Below, piece by piece: positions 20,272-33,442 of a DNA stretch of 64,000 nucleotides. The position numbers were made by a program, and so were the translations under genes. Every line of letters begins with the position of its first letter. Position 1 is the stretch's first letter. The stretch is from Macrolepiota albuminosa (taxonomy: Eukaryota > Basidiomycota > Agaricomycetes > Agaricales > Agaricaceae), in NCBI GenBank assembly GCA_027475525.1, contig JAMWFC010000116.1, forward strand, positions 558,001 to 622,000. The letters run 5' to 3'. The notes beneath the pieces are model-generated. The model had not been told where the DNA came from, ran no database searches, and saw nothing but the letters and a program-made list of their open reading frames with translations.

Positions 20272-22173
20272 GCACATATAGGAAGAATGTCTTTGATTTT
20301 TGCCATCATATGATACCTACCATTCATCTGTATGGTGACTTAGTAAGCAATATAGTAGATACACATGAGAAGCATGTCTGCAATATTTACCATCATGTGA
20401 TACATCCGTTTCTTTGTATGTACAATTACATATATATATAAGAAGAATGTCTTTGATTTTTGCCATCATATGATCCATATCATTACTATGTTAATATTTT
20501 ATATCTATCTATGCTAGAATTTAGCTACAGCAGTTGTGTCTGTTTTACCATGATGTTTGCATCTACTCAGTCTATAATGTTGCAACTATGCTAGAATTTA
20601 GCTACAGCAGTTGTGTCTGTTTTACCATGATGTTTGCATCTACTCAGTCTATAATGTTGCAATCAATCAAGGCTTTATTTGGCTGACATTATTTCCTTGC
20701 CAGATGCATTTGATGTCTAGTCAACTCATAGATCTAGCAGTCTCTGTCAAATAGACATATTTTGTTGGTAATTGCGAGTATTTCTATGTCCTGCCTAGTA
20801 CAGGCACAACAAAACACGATGTTAGATTACAGACAATAGCCGCCACATGAAAAATCATATATCAGAGCAGGTACATGCATTACAAATTATAGTTCCTCAG
20901 TTGCCTTCCATGGAGAGTAATCTCTGAATACCAGGGCTGATATACCTCTCGAAAGATTTGGCATATTGCCACTATTCAATAAACATTTATTGTCACTTGA
21001 TAGGTTTTTTTATCTTGCATAATAGAGAATGGCAACAAATCATGGATTTACTAGATTATGGCAATTACTGAATTCATTCCAACCTATGAAGCAACAACAG
21101 GCTATGCTCAAAGCTAAATATTTCTATTCAGACTTTTCTGAGAGTTATTTGGATTCCCATACTACTTACTTCAGACGCTGACTTCAAATCATATGCATCT
21201 TCTCATATTTATCCACAATCACTGGTTTTTTATCCCTCATTGATGTGTTTATGATGAATCCAGGTCACCACCACTATGTTATTGACGTAATGATTCCAAG
21301 TATTTCCTCACCTAAGTAAAGGTATTTATATGTTTTGTCCTTCCAAACCAGGGCGCATACTACACAATTTGATATCTTCTCCACTCCAATCTTCTCCATG
21401 CCATCCCTCTATTTCATCCTCTATGTCCTTCTCCGCTCCCTCATGTGCCTCTTTGTGGTGCTCCTCCATTTAAGTATGATGACAGAGACGACTCATCATG
21501 CTACAATATTTTTCAACAAGACATTCAACATTTAAGTGGCCGTTGTGCATCAATGTGCCATCATTTAGAGTGCTTCTGAGATGCTATTTCCTTTGGACAC
21601 AATATACATAGCAGCACATCAGCATAATAATGTGTGCAAAGCAGGTGGTGGTGCCATGGGAGGTGCAGAGGCGGGACAAGACTTGATCAATAATATTTTC
21701 AAACAATGATGTTACAGACTTTGACACTTTCAAATGCTGTTATAGACTGAGGGTTTGTTGTCTGCACTAGCAAGACATACATTCAAAGACACACAACACG
21801 TCTTTTCATTCTCAATTTACTACCACATGGAGCACTATCGTGAAATCCTGTTGTGGCACCCTCACACATCTTCCCACTGCCTATCTGGGATCAAGATGTG
21901 TGCCATGACTTATCAGAGGATTCTCCAGGTGATGGAGAGGTACTCAGATATGCTGTATCATATCAGACCCACTCATTTCATTTTTCTGTATGTTTTGACC
22001 TCTTGTTTCGCTTGTTCATTGACCTTGATTCAGGAGCTATACATATTGTAATAAATGGAAACATCTCACAACAAAAGTGTTTGATGAACAAGGAATTCTC
22101 ATTGCTGCATTCCATACTCACAAAAATCAACGGCTTGACAAAGTTTGGAGTTACTCAAATACTTCAAAAGAGG
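20272..22173. other. AT-rich decayed sequence, including 77-bp duplication no. 2
   Basis: A motif aagaatgtctttgatttttg occurs at 20283 and 20442. A 77-bp perfect tandem duplication lies at 20509-20662. The + strand ORF starting 21853 (IFPLPIWDQDVCHDLSED) reads as an eroded coding piece and is cut by the solo LTR at 22179. Nothing else is recognised. Confidence 0.4.
20509..20662. repeat. Perfect 77-bp tandem duplication no. 2
   Basis: 20509-20585 equals 20586-20662 and flanking bases differ on both sides. Confidence 0.9.
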
Positions 22174-22178
22174 TTGAG

Positions 22179-22677
22179 TGTAAGGGCGACCTCTAGAGGC
22201 TGTGGCTTAGTCACACAGCTGGCAGAGGGAGATCCAAAGTGTATTAGAATATATACTGACAATATCAAGGTAGCTACTCACCTGGCAGAGGGAGATCCAA
22301 AAAGAACAAGTCTAGGGATTCCCTATGCCAGGTTGGACGCTTCTGGGGCCTCTGAAGCATGGGAAACAACTGTACAGTACAACAAAACCTTAAAAACTCG
22401 AAAATTGCCTACACAAACACTTGTACAAATAAGGAGCAAACTCTGGCAAACTCTGGCTTATATAAGCGGGCTGGAAGCGGTGCTGAGTGGGCCCATACTT
22501 GTCTGAATGGTGGCTAAAGAACCAGAGCATCTCAAGGGCTGAGAGTGGTACTAACAGATAGTGTTGAAAGAATAGAAACAGTAAAATGAAATAATGTCAG
22601 AAGAAGTAAGAGAATGAATGGAAGGAGAGTGAAGAGATAAGGAGTGAGAAAAGGAAGAAATGGGGAGTCCCCTGACA
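22179..22677 (+). mobile_element. Solo LTR, copy B
   Basis: 499 bp, TGTAAGGGC...CCCTGACA, with a perfect target duplication TTGAG (22174-22178 and 22678-22682). Highly similar to copies A and C; it carries the internal duplicated motif ggcagagggagatccaaa seen in all three. Confidence 0.9.
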
Positions 22678-22682
22678 TTGAG

Positions 22683-24499
22683 TGGAACACAAAGCTCATT
22701 GTTGTCAAATATATAGTACACTGGAAGCCTAACAATCCTGATTTCACTTGTATGAAAAGAATTGTGTACGTGAAGTGTTTTTGACAATCAAACTTGCTCA
22801 ATCTTTTGCGCAGTGTGGCAATGTGACAATACCTCATCAAGTAGATCTGGACATAGACAAGGCCAATATTTTCATGCTCGACTATAGGTATGTTTACTTG
22901 ATATATGTCAAAAACCTATTACTAAATGTTCTATTTCTAGTTCTTTTTATTGTAGTTAGTACAATATCTATCTACCCATTCTATATCTGTAGCTGAACAT
23001 CAAGACTAAATACATGTTGCTGGGCTTATGCGGTTTATTTTATTTTATTTTATTTTTTCTTTGCATCTGACTGTAGCTTGGTATATCCTCCATCATTGGA
23101 GCATTAAATGCATTTCTTGTGAGAAACATTGAAAGATACATTGCATTTGCTCTATTGGCAGTAAAGCTGTCATTAATTAAACATCTTTAGTAGAATGGTT
23201 TTATAATATTAGTAGAAGCTCCATTATTAATCATTGGTATTGGTATAGCTAATATAATTACATTAATACTTACTACTAGTCAACCATTCATATTTTCATA
23301 TATAATGTCTTTATGCCAACCTGAATTGTCAACGTTCAGCTAACTGAGCTTTATTGCCAATAAGTTAAAGGAGTACCAAAATGCCTTAATTGCATAGTAT
23401 CATGATTTGTTGTTCCCTTACACTGTTAAATACGTCAGTTTCTGATTATAATAATGTATGCTTATATAATGATAGTTAAATACAATTAACTATTAGCATG
23501 TCCAAGTCATCCAATTGCTTATAACGTCCACAATGAAAAATTATTGGTATCACAATATATTGATGCATAGTCTGTTAGTCTGATTATAGTACACTATTTA
23601 CAACATTTGATCATATATAGTACAATATATGCAATGTACATTTTAGGTTTGCAAGCAAGAAATTATGATACAGGCCTCCTCCCAACCTCCGGTCCCTCCT
23701 CTGTCTCTTCCATAGTCATTGTTGCTGCTCTGTCCGTCATTGCTGCTATAACTGCCGCTTCACCCACCTCTGCTGTTGTCATTGCTTCTTCTAACATTTA
23801 TACCACCATTACAATTATTTCATTCTACGTTAGCATGGGCTGGCCAGCGTCTACTGCTACTTCCATCTAAGTTTCCAATACCACCACATTCCTATGTTGA
23901 TATGCCACCAACAGAGCTCCCAACTGATTGATTCCTTGCATAAGCTCTGATGGAATATGCTGGGGCAACCCTTGCTAGATGAGGGCAAGCACCAAGGAAC
24001 CCCCGTCTAACAACAGTCAGTACTCATGCACCCCTCCTGTATGTGAAAATGTATCAGATAGATATTATAAGACATAGGATCACTTATGCATAACATCTTT
24101 ATGGGCTGACACCAACATGTTCAACAGCCAGTTCCTCCTTTATAAAATTCATGGCTGTGCTGCCTCCACTTGCCATATCTTCTCTATCTCTGATGCCCCA
24201 GGTGCCACATTGTCCGACTTTTGATTTTCAATATGCTTTACTCACGCCTGCAAACTAGCCAACTTGTCTTTGATAGCCACACATAGTACTAAAGCGGCAT
24301 CTTTGGCTCCAAATGCTCTGTCCCTGTGGTGAATTGCCATATTCTGCTCTTCCTGTATGGCCTCCTGAGCATGCTGTTTCTACAGAAAATCCTCTCATGT
24401 GTGCTGCAACTGTAAGGTTATCTGATGCTCAGTTGCCAGGGCCTCTTACAAATGCTGGTACATCACCTCGTCAATAGACAGTTAGGCAGGTATTGGGGA
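22683..24499. other. AT-rich region; possible mitochondrial-DNA-like stretch at 23050-23330
   Basis: Between 23074 and 23340 two adjacent frames give hydrophobic peptides (LGISSIIGALNAFLVRNIER; GFIILVEAPLLIIGIGIANI) with mitochondrial-like base composition. This might be a nuclear copy of mitochondrial DNA, but I cannot name the gene. The rest has no recognisable gene. Confidence 0.3.
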
Positions 24500-25290
24500 G
24501 ATTTTATAGATATCTGATATGTCCAAGCTTGGGGACCTCTGCACATGCTTGTACTCTACTATCTCTACTAACTCAGTTGAAGCTCGGTGTTTCCCTTTGT
24601 CCTGCTACAGAGATGATATGTTCACACTTCCTCCTTGTGATGAACTCTCAGCCTGCACCTCAACCAATTCCACAGCCTTTGATGAACTCTCAAACCATGC
24701 TCCACTTGACTCCATGCCCCTTGATCTGGGCACATTGCCTGTACTCGATGACTTTGTACTCCTGTGTCTATGCACATGATTAAATAATATCAAACCTGAA
24801 TTTGTTGTCTCCTCAAAATACAGCTCTAATGATGCTCAACGCTTTTCCTTATTATGCTGAGTCATTGATGCTTCCTCTATTGATGCAGGCAAAGCTCTGC
24901 ACTTCCTCTTATCCCACCATGTAGTTAATGCCTTTGCCTTCCTTCCTTTCGATGAACTCACCTCACTCATCACTCAGCTCCTCAGCCCTCAATCTGGACA
25001 CACTAGCCAACTGGCTCAGCACTCAGGTAATGTCCCACCTCTGCTCTTTGATCATGCACAATGCTCTCCATGTCTGAGCCATAGAGCATTGCTTGTGCTG
25101 GGCTCAACAGGAAACACAAACCAAGTTATCCCTGCGAGACTTTGCCACTGGTGCTTCAAACTCACATGGCTCACCTTGACATGAGCATAACAAGCACTTG
25201 TGATGGTTGTGACACGCAACCAGGCCAGGAGAACACTCACAGGACCTCTGTTCTGACACCACTTGAGGGTGGGAGGGCCATGGCAAATTG
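24500..25290 (-). pseudogene. Decayed paralog of the Cys-rich accessory gene
   Basis: Minus-strand reading from about 25286 gives HHKCLLCSCQGEPCEFEAP, RRDNLVCVSC, then AQHKQCSMAQTWRALCMIKE. This aligns with CLHCACRGVLC-LFEVPG, CRDAAVCEAC and CSMSALWRACCVAQE of the gene at 556-2408, with every Cys kept. It shows that the solo LTR in the latter sits between VLC and LFEVP. Stops and frameshifts follow; a Ser/Glu-rich part at 24605-24793 (ESSSKAVELVEVQAESSS) may be the C-terminal region. CpG-poor and clearly inactive. Confidence 0.6.
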
Positions 25291-26029
25291 CTCTGATGTC
25301 ATATCAGCTTGATGGATCTGCTGCGCTGCCAGTACTAGCCATACCTGACTAGAACTGAGAACAAGCTATTCAGTACACATTGATGAGCTTACAGCAGGTG
25401 TCGATTGGACTAAGCTGCTTAGGCCTGCCATCTGTGTATTCCTTGCCGGTGCCAATAGGTCAGATGTCAGTGTCAATGAACTTGACCCCATAGATCAGGC
25501 TGCCATCTCTGGGTGGGTGTGCTGGGTAAGTATGCAGACATGCCAGGAAACTATTTACGCTGCTGGAAAAGGTCTGCTATTTGCCACTCATCCAGATGGT
25601 GCTTGTATATTTCTTGGTACTTCTTGTAGCATAGCCATAAAGCAGTAGTGTTGTTACCAGGCGGGGGTGGCATAGGCAAACAGTTAGGGGTAGAGTGGTG
25701 CAACATGGTCAAAGAAGGAGGGTTGGCCAAAATGTTTTTCTTATCTACCTTCTCATCATGATAGCATCAAGCTTCTACTTCTATTACTGCTATGAATACA
25801 TAGCCACCACCACATCACTTAGATGAGTAAATAAAAATAAACCCTGAATTCTGTACATAAGTAACAATAAGAGTGTTATGTGCAGATTTATAGGTTTTGA
25901 GTCCTCTATAAAGTTCATGTATTTTTAACTACTATTTTCAATTGTATTTTTGTTACTTATTGTTTTACTATTTGGGAATAGCATATGCACCATTACTATA
26001 AAATGAAAGTAATAAAAATGAACGTCAAG

Positions 26030-26183
26030 GATGGATGAGAATGTCATTACTCATGTAGACTCCTTGTTGGCTGCATAAGACCTATGCAGTATGTTGTTCC
26101 AAAGCTGATGGATGAGAATGTCATTACTCATGTAGACTCCTTGTTGGCTGCATAAGACCTATGCAGTATGTTGTTCCAAAGCT
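26030..26183. repeat. Perfect 77-bp tandem duplication no. 3
   Basis: 26030-26106 equals 26107-26183 exactly, and flanking bases differ. Confidence 0.9.
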
Positions 26184-26367
26184 CATACCTCAAATGGTAC
26201 AACAAATCACCAATCACATACAGGGTCAATGATGATGATGATGGAAATTTTTAATGCTGGCAATATGCAGTATGTTGTTCCAAGGCTTATACCTCAAATG
26301 GTACAACAAATCACCAATCACATACAGGGTCAATGATGATGATGATGGAAATTTTTAATGCTGGCAA
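26160..26367. repeat. Imperfect 104-bp tandem duplication
   Basis: 26160-26263 and 26264-26367 match with two substitutions (aaagctc versus aaggctt). Unlike the 77-bp series it is diverged and so looks like a genuine duplication. A (gat)4-5 run lies inside each unit. Confidence 0.85.
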
Positions 26368-29059
26368 GCTACAATACTGAGCTAAGAGGCGGGCCAATAG
26401 GCCAGATGTACAGTACTATGTACAGAAAGCGGCATTTGTATGTATTAATGCATTGTTGTATGTAAGCATTTATAAGTAACAGAGTTCATATTGCAATATG
26501 CTCAAAGGCAGATCAAAGAGTAGTTAAGGTTAGGGTTGATCCGAGTTCAAGATAGGGGGGATTTTGTAGCTGATAATTTTTCCTGCTGTGCTGTGCCGAT
26601 GTGGGATGTCGTGACTTCCTGTGGTGTGTGAGTTTCTCACTTATATAGTGGTTTGTCTGGCAGTGTTGGTGTGTTGACATATATCAATAGTGGTGTGTGT
26701 TTGTAAATCAAATCCAATTGACCAAACCCTATGCCAGGGAGGGTCAGTAAATTGGATTATTGGCAGTGGTCAAAATGAATATGTGCCAAAAGAGAGGTGG
26801 AATTTTGCAACCTTGGGGGTTTGAACAAATGTTCTCAGTAAAAACTTGTACCTCTTTGTCAGTGTCTGCCAGAGATGCAATGGCAGACATGCAGTGGAGA
26901 CCACTACTCTACCACTTCTACAATGATCGGCATTTAGTGGATCAACATGGACCATCATCGCTAAATGGACTCGGCTGCTTAGCATACATCTACATGCCAA
27001 TATTACTATGCGTTTCCTGATGTTTAGCCCCCTCATTTTGATGTAATGAAGATTGTCACTGGTTAGTAAGGCACTATTTCACTCTTCAATCAGACCATGA
27101 ATGATTGAGATATCTGAAATTCTACAAAATACTATTCCATACTCTATTATGCCAATGATTGGCAAGCGTGACATTTGGATTCACTATCCTCACTGACGAG
27201 ATATGGCTGCCTTAATTAAACCATTGGGTACAGGTACTCTGGAGTCAGTGCATGTGATATACAATACCTCCAATGTCAATTTAATAAGTTGTGGCTATAA
27301 ACTCAAAAGGACACCTTAGGACCTGTATGTATCACATATGTGTGTTATTGCATTTCTTCGTGAGTATGTTATTGCTGTTCAAAACCAGTACATTGTTTTT
27401 ACTCCAGGTATGCAGCCATCTGAGTGAAGAGATGCCTAGGGCATCGGCTCCCTCTGAAGTATTCACTCGTCAACATAAATATACAATATATTAGTCATTT
27501 AATTATGTTGTTGTAATTGTGTACCACTCGAATATTCGACTATTGTATAGCCACTACAATTATGAACATATATTATTATATTATATATTTAATTACTTAT
27601 TTAGAATATAGTAATAGCATGTAATTTTATGCATATGGTGGCTATGTATCAATCATATATTTGAATAATACACAGCCACTAGGAGTCGGGTCCAATGCTC
27701 AATTGCTGGCTTAGTCGCATCCAAAGAAGCCTTTTCTATCATGATAGCCTTATCCTTTAAATTCTTTATATATGTAAATGGTGGATTTTGCTCATGGTGG
27801 TAGCAAACTTTGCTACACTACTGGCACAATTTTAGTTATACATATACTGTTCAGCTGTAGATCTACCGAGGTGTTTACTAACTGATATGTCTTTAGCTAC
27901 CATGTAGTGTAAGTAGATAGCATTTCAGACATATGGCTATATTAAATTATTTGTTCTAGTGTTATTGTGGCTGTGCATTGTTTGAATATACAACTATTGC
28001 ACAGCCACAAAATCCATGACATTGTGTTGATTACTACATATAGACTGAATTTCATATTATTAGATTATTCTGAGTGCAAAAACATATAATTGAATCTAAC
28101 AGTCATGTAATCTTGTTTTTACCTTTATGTATCATTTGAGGCAATATATCCATCAATATCAGATTCAATTCTTGTACTGCAGTTTATAAAAGTATTGTGC
28201 TTAAATAATTCATTGATCAGGCATTAAGGGAAAAGAAAAAAATAAAATAAAATGAAAAAAAATCCATATATTATTCCCTTCAGTAGGTATTGCCAAACCA
28301 TTTGTCCATACAATCAATTATATAATCAATGTGTTATTTTGATGTAATGATACTTATTACTATATTTATGGTGGAAAACCAACAAATAAAAATTAAAAAA
28401 AAAATACACACACAACAAATAGGCAAAACAAAATTATATGATTGTAATATATGTAAAGGCTAGGTACTACAGACAGTAGTATATGCGGATGCTTGGTACT
28501 TAGGTTAATATAAGAAGGCAGGGAGAGAATGGCAATGAAAGTTTGTGAAACAATTCGAGGAAGGCCAATTGACCAGATATGATAAATAGGACAATTCAGT
28601 GAAAATATAGCAGATCACATTAGGTAGGAATGGCTCAAAAGGTAGTATCAAAGCCATTGTAAGATGTCAGTTGTCAATGTTCATGTAATTCAACATTTGT
28701 TTCTCAAAAATGCCAGTACTGACCATTTTGCCAGCACTCTGTCAGTTTTTTCCATTGTCTTCATGTGTTAGGAGCTTCTTTTTCACTGGCTTGTAGTCTT
28801 TGCATTTGAGTGGTTGCCCCTTCCTCTTTTTGGTAATTGTCAGTATGAGAATAATACATTTATTGTTTATATGGCCACTTACTAGTGCAAATATTTTATC
28901 CAGCAGCATTATTGATCTCAAAACTATTAATATCTTGTATTTCCTTCTCCTCAATAGAATGACTGCGAAAGAAACCTGGGCTGCAACTATATTGCCAAGT
29001 CAGAAGATCTGCAGTTTGATCCTCTTGAACCTTTAATCTCTGTGAGCATTTATGTTTTA

Positions 29060-29690
29060 TGGTTGTTGTCCATATATTCTTATATTTTGTCTCCATTGAG
29101 TGTTATTCTTGCTTGCATATACTCAACAACATTGTCTGATGTTTTCTTAAAACCTCCTCGTGCAATTTTTTCAAGCAATCCATTGGAGTCAGTATCCTTT
29201 TTGAATAGAATGTGAACTTCTCATTTGTCTAAGTCCTTTGCTGGTATAAACACCTTATTGTTTGCATACAATATCTTGTTTCCTTTATCTGACATTTCTT
29301 CTGACCATTCTTTCAGTTTGCCCTCTTTGAACTCCCAGTCAAATGCTTTGTATACTGTTTTTGCTGCAGCCACGGCGTTGTCAAACTGCTGTGTGCTTAG
29401 TCTGTCCAGTTTTATTGGCTGTTTGAAGTATTTACACTTCCAGTTGAATTCACTATATATTTATCAGCCATCTTCAATATGTGTAGCGTTATTGAATGCT
29501 CACCTTATAGATCCTCCTATCTTAAACAGGGGCAAATCTATGTCTGATATTGCACTGTACACAGTGAATGTTGCTTCCTTGTTCATCATCTTGCTGTTCT
29601 CATCTGCTAGTAGTAGTTTCCATATTTTTGGGCTCTTGTATTGCTGGACTACTATCATATTTTTCCATTCTGGGTTCTTCACAAGACATT
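29060..29690 (-). pseudogene. Unrecognised decayed coding sequence
   Basis: The minus strand gives a coherent protein-like reading across several frames: MKNPEWKNMIVVQQYKSPKI, ...KLDRLSTQQFDNAVAAAKTV, ...KAFDWEFKEGKLKEWSEEMS, ...LYANNKVFIPAKDLDK. Stops break it at several points. The composition is that of a real soluble protein, unlike the hydrophobic plus-strand shadow. It may belong with the Helitron-like relic to the right. I do not recognise the family. Confidence 0.4.
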
Positions 29691-31489
29691 AACTCTATGT
29701 GTGGACGTGATACATATATATTTTTATTTCACCTGAATAATGTCATAAAGTCGTGCTTCCTCTCAATACTCGTCATACTCAACATGTTGTTCCAAGATAC
29801 TTTCTATATCAATGTTCATTTAAATATTTCTTTTATAATTCTAAAAGGCTTTATTCAGTACACATTTGCATTGCTTTTGTTATACTCATTGTCCATTTTT
29901 TGTATATGTGTATGTGATGATAAGATAGTCTACAGAATGTCTGGTGAGCTGATACTGTCTCATATTGTATAGCAGCCGTCTATTATAAGCAACTTTTCAG
30001 AGTCAACTATCTGTATAGCTTTTTATTTTCATGTTGCATTGCATTGGTCTGATGCAGGCAATGTTTATGGGTCGACTGTCTGTCTGACTTCTTAGTGATT
30101 TGGATATATTTTATTTCTCCTATTCAACATATTTAGAAACAATAAGATTGACCCAATTTATTGGATCTCCCTATATGCTAATCCTCCAACTGTCTCACAG
30201 ACAACTTCTTTTCTATAGATTCTCCTGTCCCACAGGACTGTGTTCTTTTCTTTTTATTTCAAAGCATATGCATTTCTGCATTAATATATTTTTTATTCCG
30301 CTGTATCATTTTATTTGATCTTAGCTTATAGATTGTCTGTTTTCTGGATACTGAGTGGGTTACTTTGCTTCTAATATCTTTTAGAATTGAAATAGATTAA
30401 TTCAAACTGATTGATTGGTTTGCCTACATATTATCTACATATTACTCTGTTATTACTGCAGGATTAAATAAGGCTAATTCAAATTAACATTTTAGCTTGC
30501 CTGTTGGTATCTCTTACTTCTTACATCATTATAGCTACATTTCTCATAGTATCTGGATGTTTCCACTTTTTTGCCTTTTTATGTTCAGGCTCGCCGGTCT
30601 GGTGCATGTAGAGCTTATATGAAGTCGTGGTTTTTTATGCAGGTGTTGTTGTTCAATTTGTATTGATGTATTCATTTAAGCATGTATTAATGGTTCTTTA
30701 TCCGTCTCTCAAATGGCTGGCTCAAAGCTTCTATTCCATCATTAACTCTGTGTTATTTTTATTTTTATTTTTATTTCTATTTGTTTTAAATATTTTTCCT
30801 CTATATTTAGCTTGTATATTCAGTTTATCATGCAATCATGAGTACTTGTACTAATATATTTGGATTATTCAACTCTTGTTGCTTTTGATGTTTACATGTC
30901 TGTTAGTCTGCCAGGATACTATAAAATCTGCATGCTGCAGGCTTCCTTATTCTTACTCTTCTGCTCTATCTATCTCTCATTATATTTGTTTCTATTTCTA
31001 CGTCATTATACTTGGTACTACCATGCCTCCACACAAAAAGTTGAAGAAATCCACAGATAAACCAGAAAATATGACATGTCCTTTGTATGAACAGCTGCAA
31101 GTTTTGTAAATTTCTATCTACCTACCTAGGTCTTATTATTATACTGATATATTTGACTAAGGAATGCAGACTACTTGAACATATGCATTATGTAATCATT
31201 CATATATATGACCTTGACATGTGTTATCAGTATATTTGCAGCTGTAGTAGCTGGCAACTTGCCTGTCGATGCCGATTCTGCATCTTCCTCTTTAGTCAAG
31301 CACAAAATTAGTGTCACCTATGATGTGTACATCCTTGTATATCATGTTGATTTTAATGATTGCTTATCATTTGTAGTAATAGACTTGTCTACTAGGTGTT
31401 GATTATATATTTTTTGACAAAGTATCTATGTTATCATATCAAGACTTGTACAAGATTTCTGCAAAACTGGCTTAGCTGTTCAGTAGACT
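29691..31489. other. AT-rich decayed sequence left of the helicase relic
   Basis: T-rich plus strand with many short hydrophobic ORFs that look compositional. No supportable gene. Confidence 0.35.
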
Positions 31490-32190
31490 AGATATCTCTT
31501 TCAGTGGTATGAACATGGTATTTGCAGGTGATTTTGCTCAGTTACCCCTTGTCACTAGGCACAAAGGATTGGCATTATATAGTAGAACTGTAGATTTAAA
31601 TACCAAAACGTTGAAGGATTAGGAGTTTGCCATAGGCAAGGCTATATAGCATCAGGTAATGACTGTTGTCATATTGCATAAAAATATGAGGCAGAAAACT
31701 CAGTCTACAGAAGACATGGCTTTGCATACTGCTCTCAAAAACATGAGGTATAGAGCATGCACCAAAGAAGATGTGAAGTTTCTCAGGAGCAGATCATTGG
31801 CCATCTCTAATTCAAAAACATGAGGTATAGAGCATGCACCAAAGAAGATGTGAAGTTTCTCAGGAGCAGATCATTGGCCATCTCTAATAGTTGCCCATCT
31901 ATATCCAACAAACAGTTCAGAAATGTTTCTATAATCACTGCACAAAATGTGGACAAAGATGCTATTAATATTATAGGAAGTACTTGATTCACAAGCAAGA
32001 CCCGTCAGAAACTAGTGCGTTTCTACAGCAAAGATAATCCATCATCCAGAAATGGTGATGAAACAAAAACCATTCATCTCAGTAGACTTAACCAAGTGTC
32101 AATTGCACCAAGCCTACTATACTGCACTATTCTGCTGATGACACCCAAAAGTAGATCAATAGCAGATACAGTTTACAGCTACTGACCCGT
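31490..32190 (+). pseudogene. Helitron-type (Pif1-like) helicase fragment, decayed
   Basis: Plus-strand reading gives NMVFAGDFAQLPLVTRHKG (helicase motif II/III region, GDxxQLPPV type), then YSRTVDLNTKTLKD, HQVMTVVILHKNMRQKTQST, NMRYRACTKEDVKFLRSRSL, SNKQFRNVSIITAQNVDKDA and VRFYSKDNPSSRNGDET. This order matches the C-terminal helicase of fungal Helitrons, which unwinds DNA during rolling-circle transposition. Several stops are present and the Walker A half and the Rep nuclease are not seen. The 77-bp duplication 31735-31888 interrupts it. Confidence 0.6.
31735..31888. repeat. Perfect 77-bp tandem duplication no. 4
   Basis: 31735-31811 equals 31812-31888 exactly, and flanking bases differ. 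Lies within the helicase relic and repeats NMRYRACTKEDVKFLRSRSL. Confidence 0.9.
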
Positions 32191-33079
32191 AAATGTTGGG
32201 CACGCTAAGTGTTTTGAGGGAGTCCTGGACAGGTCTCAGAGAACAAGTCAGAAAGGTATAATTAAGTCGGCAAGAGGGGTTGGCAAGAGATGTGCGCTAA
32301 GGATTGGGTGCCTAAGCAACTAAGTTGAAGTGAGTTAAGTGTGGCAAAAGATGTGGTAAGAAGACAGAAAGGCTTAGTGACAACTAAGCTGCATGTTGCC
32401 TGCCATAGGTGCAAGGCATGTAGGTTTTGTAAGCATAACTGCAGCAAGCAGGCTAAAAGTGTTCAGACAATTGGCAACCAAGAACTTAGCCAGCTCAAAA
32501 GAAATCTGAACTGTAAGGTGAACTGAGTGAGGTAAACAGGGTATTCTATTCTGTGTTGACTATTGACAAGTGGTAAGTATTTATAGTAAGTTAAAGTTCC
32601 CCATCGCCAAGGCAGGGATGGAACAGTAAGAATGTAAGTAAAGGCCATGAATTAAACTAAATAAAAGGAAATTACAAGCTTGCTGTCCATTCTGTCTGTC
32701 TCGAAGTCACCAAGCGTTATTATGTGCCATGGTAAAATGTCAGTCCCACCGTCATGATTTATTGCATTATTCCTAATTTGTAAGTGCTGTCACTGGCTAG
32801 CTGAGCCACATGCTGATTAATTAGCACCACCTGTCAAGGCCTTATTGATAGCATGATGATAGCTGTCATTCCAGCTGCTGCTGGTGCTATCACTAATTGA
32901 TCTTGATGGTTGCTGTGCGTGTCTATTGGGAATGGCCTAGAAAGAATAAATTGTGTGTGCCAAGTTGGGGCACGAGTGCAGCAAGGTGTCTGGAACCGCT
33001 GCTGAGCCTGCTGTTGATGCACCTAGCTTGTGTGGGGTCCTATCACCACAGTGCTACAGCTGCAGGAACGCTCATTATC
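32191..33079. other. No recognisable gene
   Basis: Mixed-composition, CpG-poor sequence with short ORFs only. Confidence 0.35.
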
Positions 33080-33442
33080 TGAGGATTTGATGCTAATAAA
33101 ATACAAGATAAAGCGAGTGGTGCATTGTGCAGGGAATTTCATGACTTGGAACTGCTTGATAAAATAACCAAACTCAGATATATGAATCATGTCTGCTAGG
33201 ATACCATCCAAGAATGTTTTGAGCATAGTGTACTTATCCAGGTATACTGCCATATTCTGGGCATGGTCATTCAGGGTATTGTAGAACTCTTGTACACTCA
33301 ACTTCTTGGTATACTTGGCAGACTGAAAGTCCCGCCTTGCATCCTGTAGTGTTGAGAGGTGCACAAATCAATTGTGCAGTCCTGTAAGGACTCTCTTGAA
33401 CATCCAATCATACTGGACCTAGTTGACATGCAATACTGCTTG
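33080..33442 (-). pseudogene. Decayed gag fragment of the 55-63 kb chromovirus family
   Basis: Minus-strand reading gives HLSTLQDARRDFQSAKYTKK, FYNTLNDHAQNMAVYLDKYT and MLKTFLDGILADM, matching STLQDARRDFQSAKYTEKLG... of the gag at 57.2-57.4 kb at high identity. Differences are dominated by CG to TG or CA changes. The solo LTR at 33443 abuts its upstream end. Confidence 0.8.

Larger units (their letters stand above)
25291..29059. other. AT-rich gene-poor stretch with duplications
   Basis: Holds two tandem duplications (26030-26183 and 26160-26367, listed separately), an unrecognised 86-codon ORF at 26760-27020, A- and T-runs near 28230-28400 and a dispersed motif (ttgaatat...cacagccac, about 27535, 27660 and 27980). 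No gene could be supported. Confidence 0.4.

Noticed and set aside
26160..26367. 104-bp tandem duplication as a member of the 77-bp series
   Set aside because: Different period and two substitutions between copies, so it looks like a genuine older duplication.
29225..29692. 155-codon plus-strand ORF with hydrophobic stretches
   Set aside because: The minus strand gives a far more protein-like reading; this is its complement.
32834..33082. Overlapping 61-62-codon ORFs on both strands
   Set aside because: Short, without motif or homology to anything else in the window.
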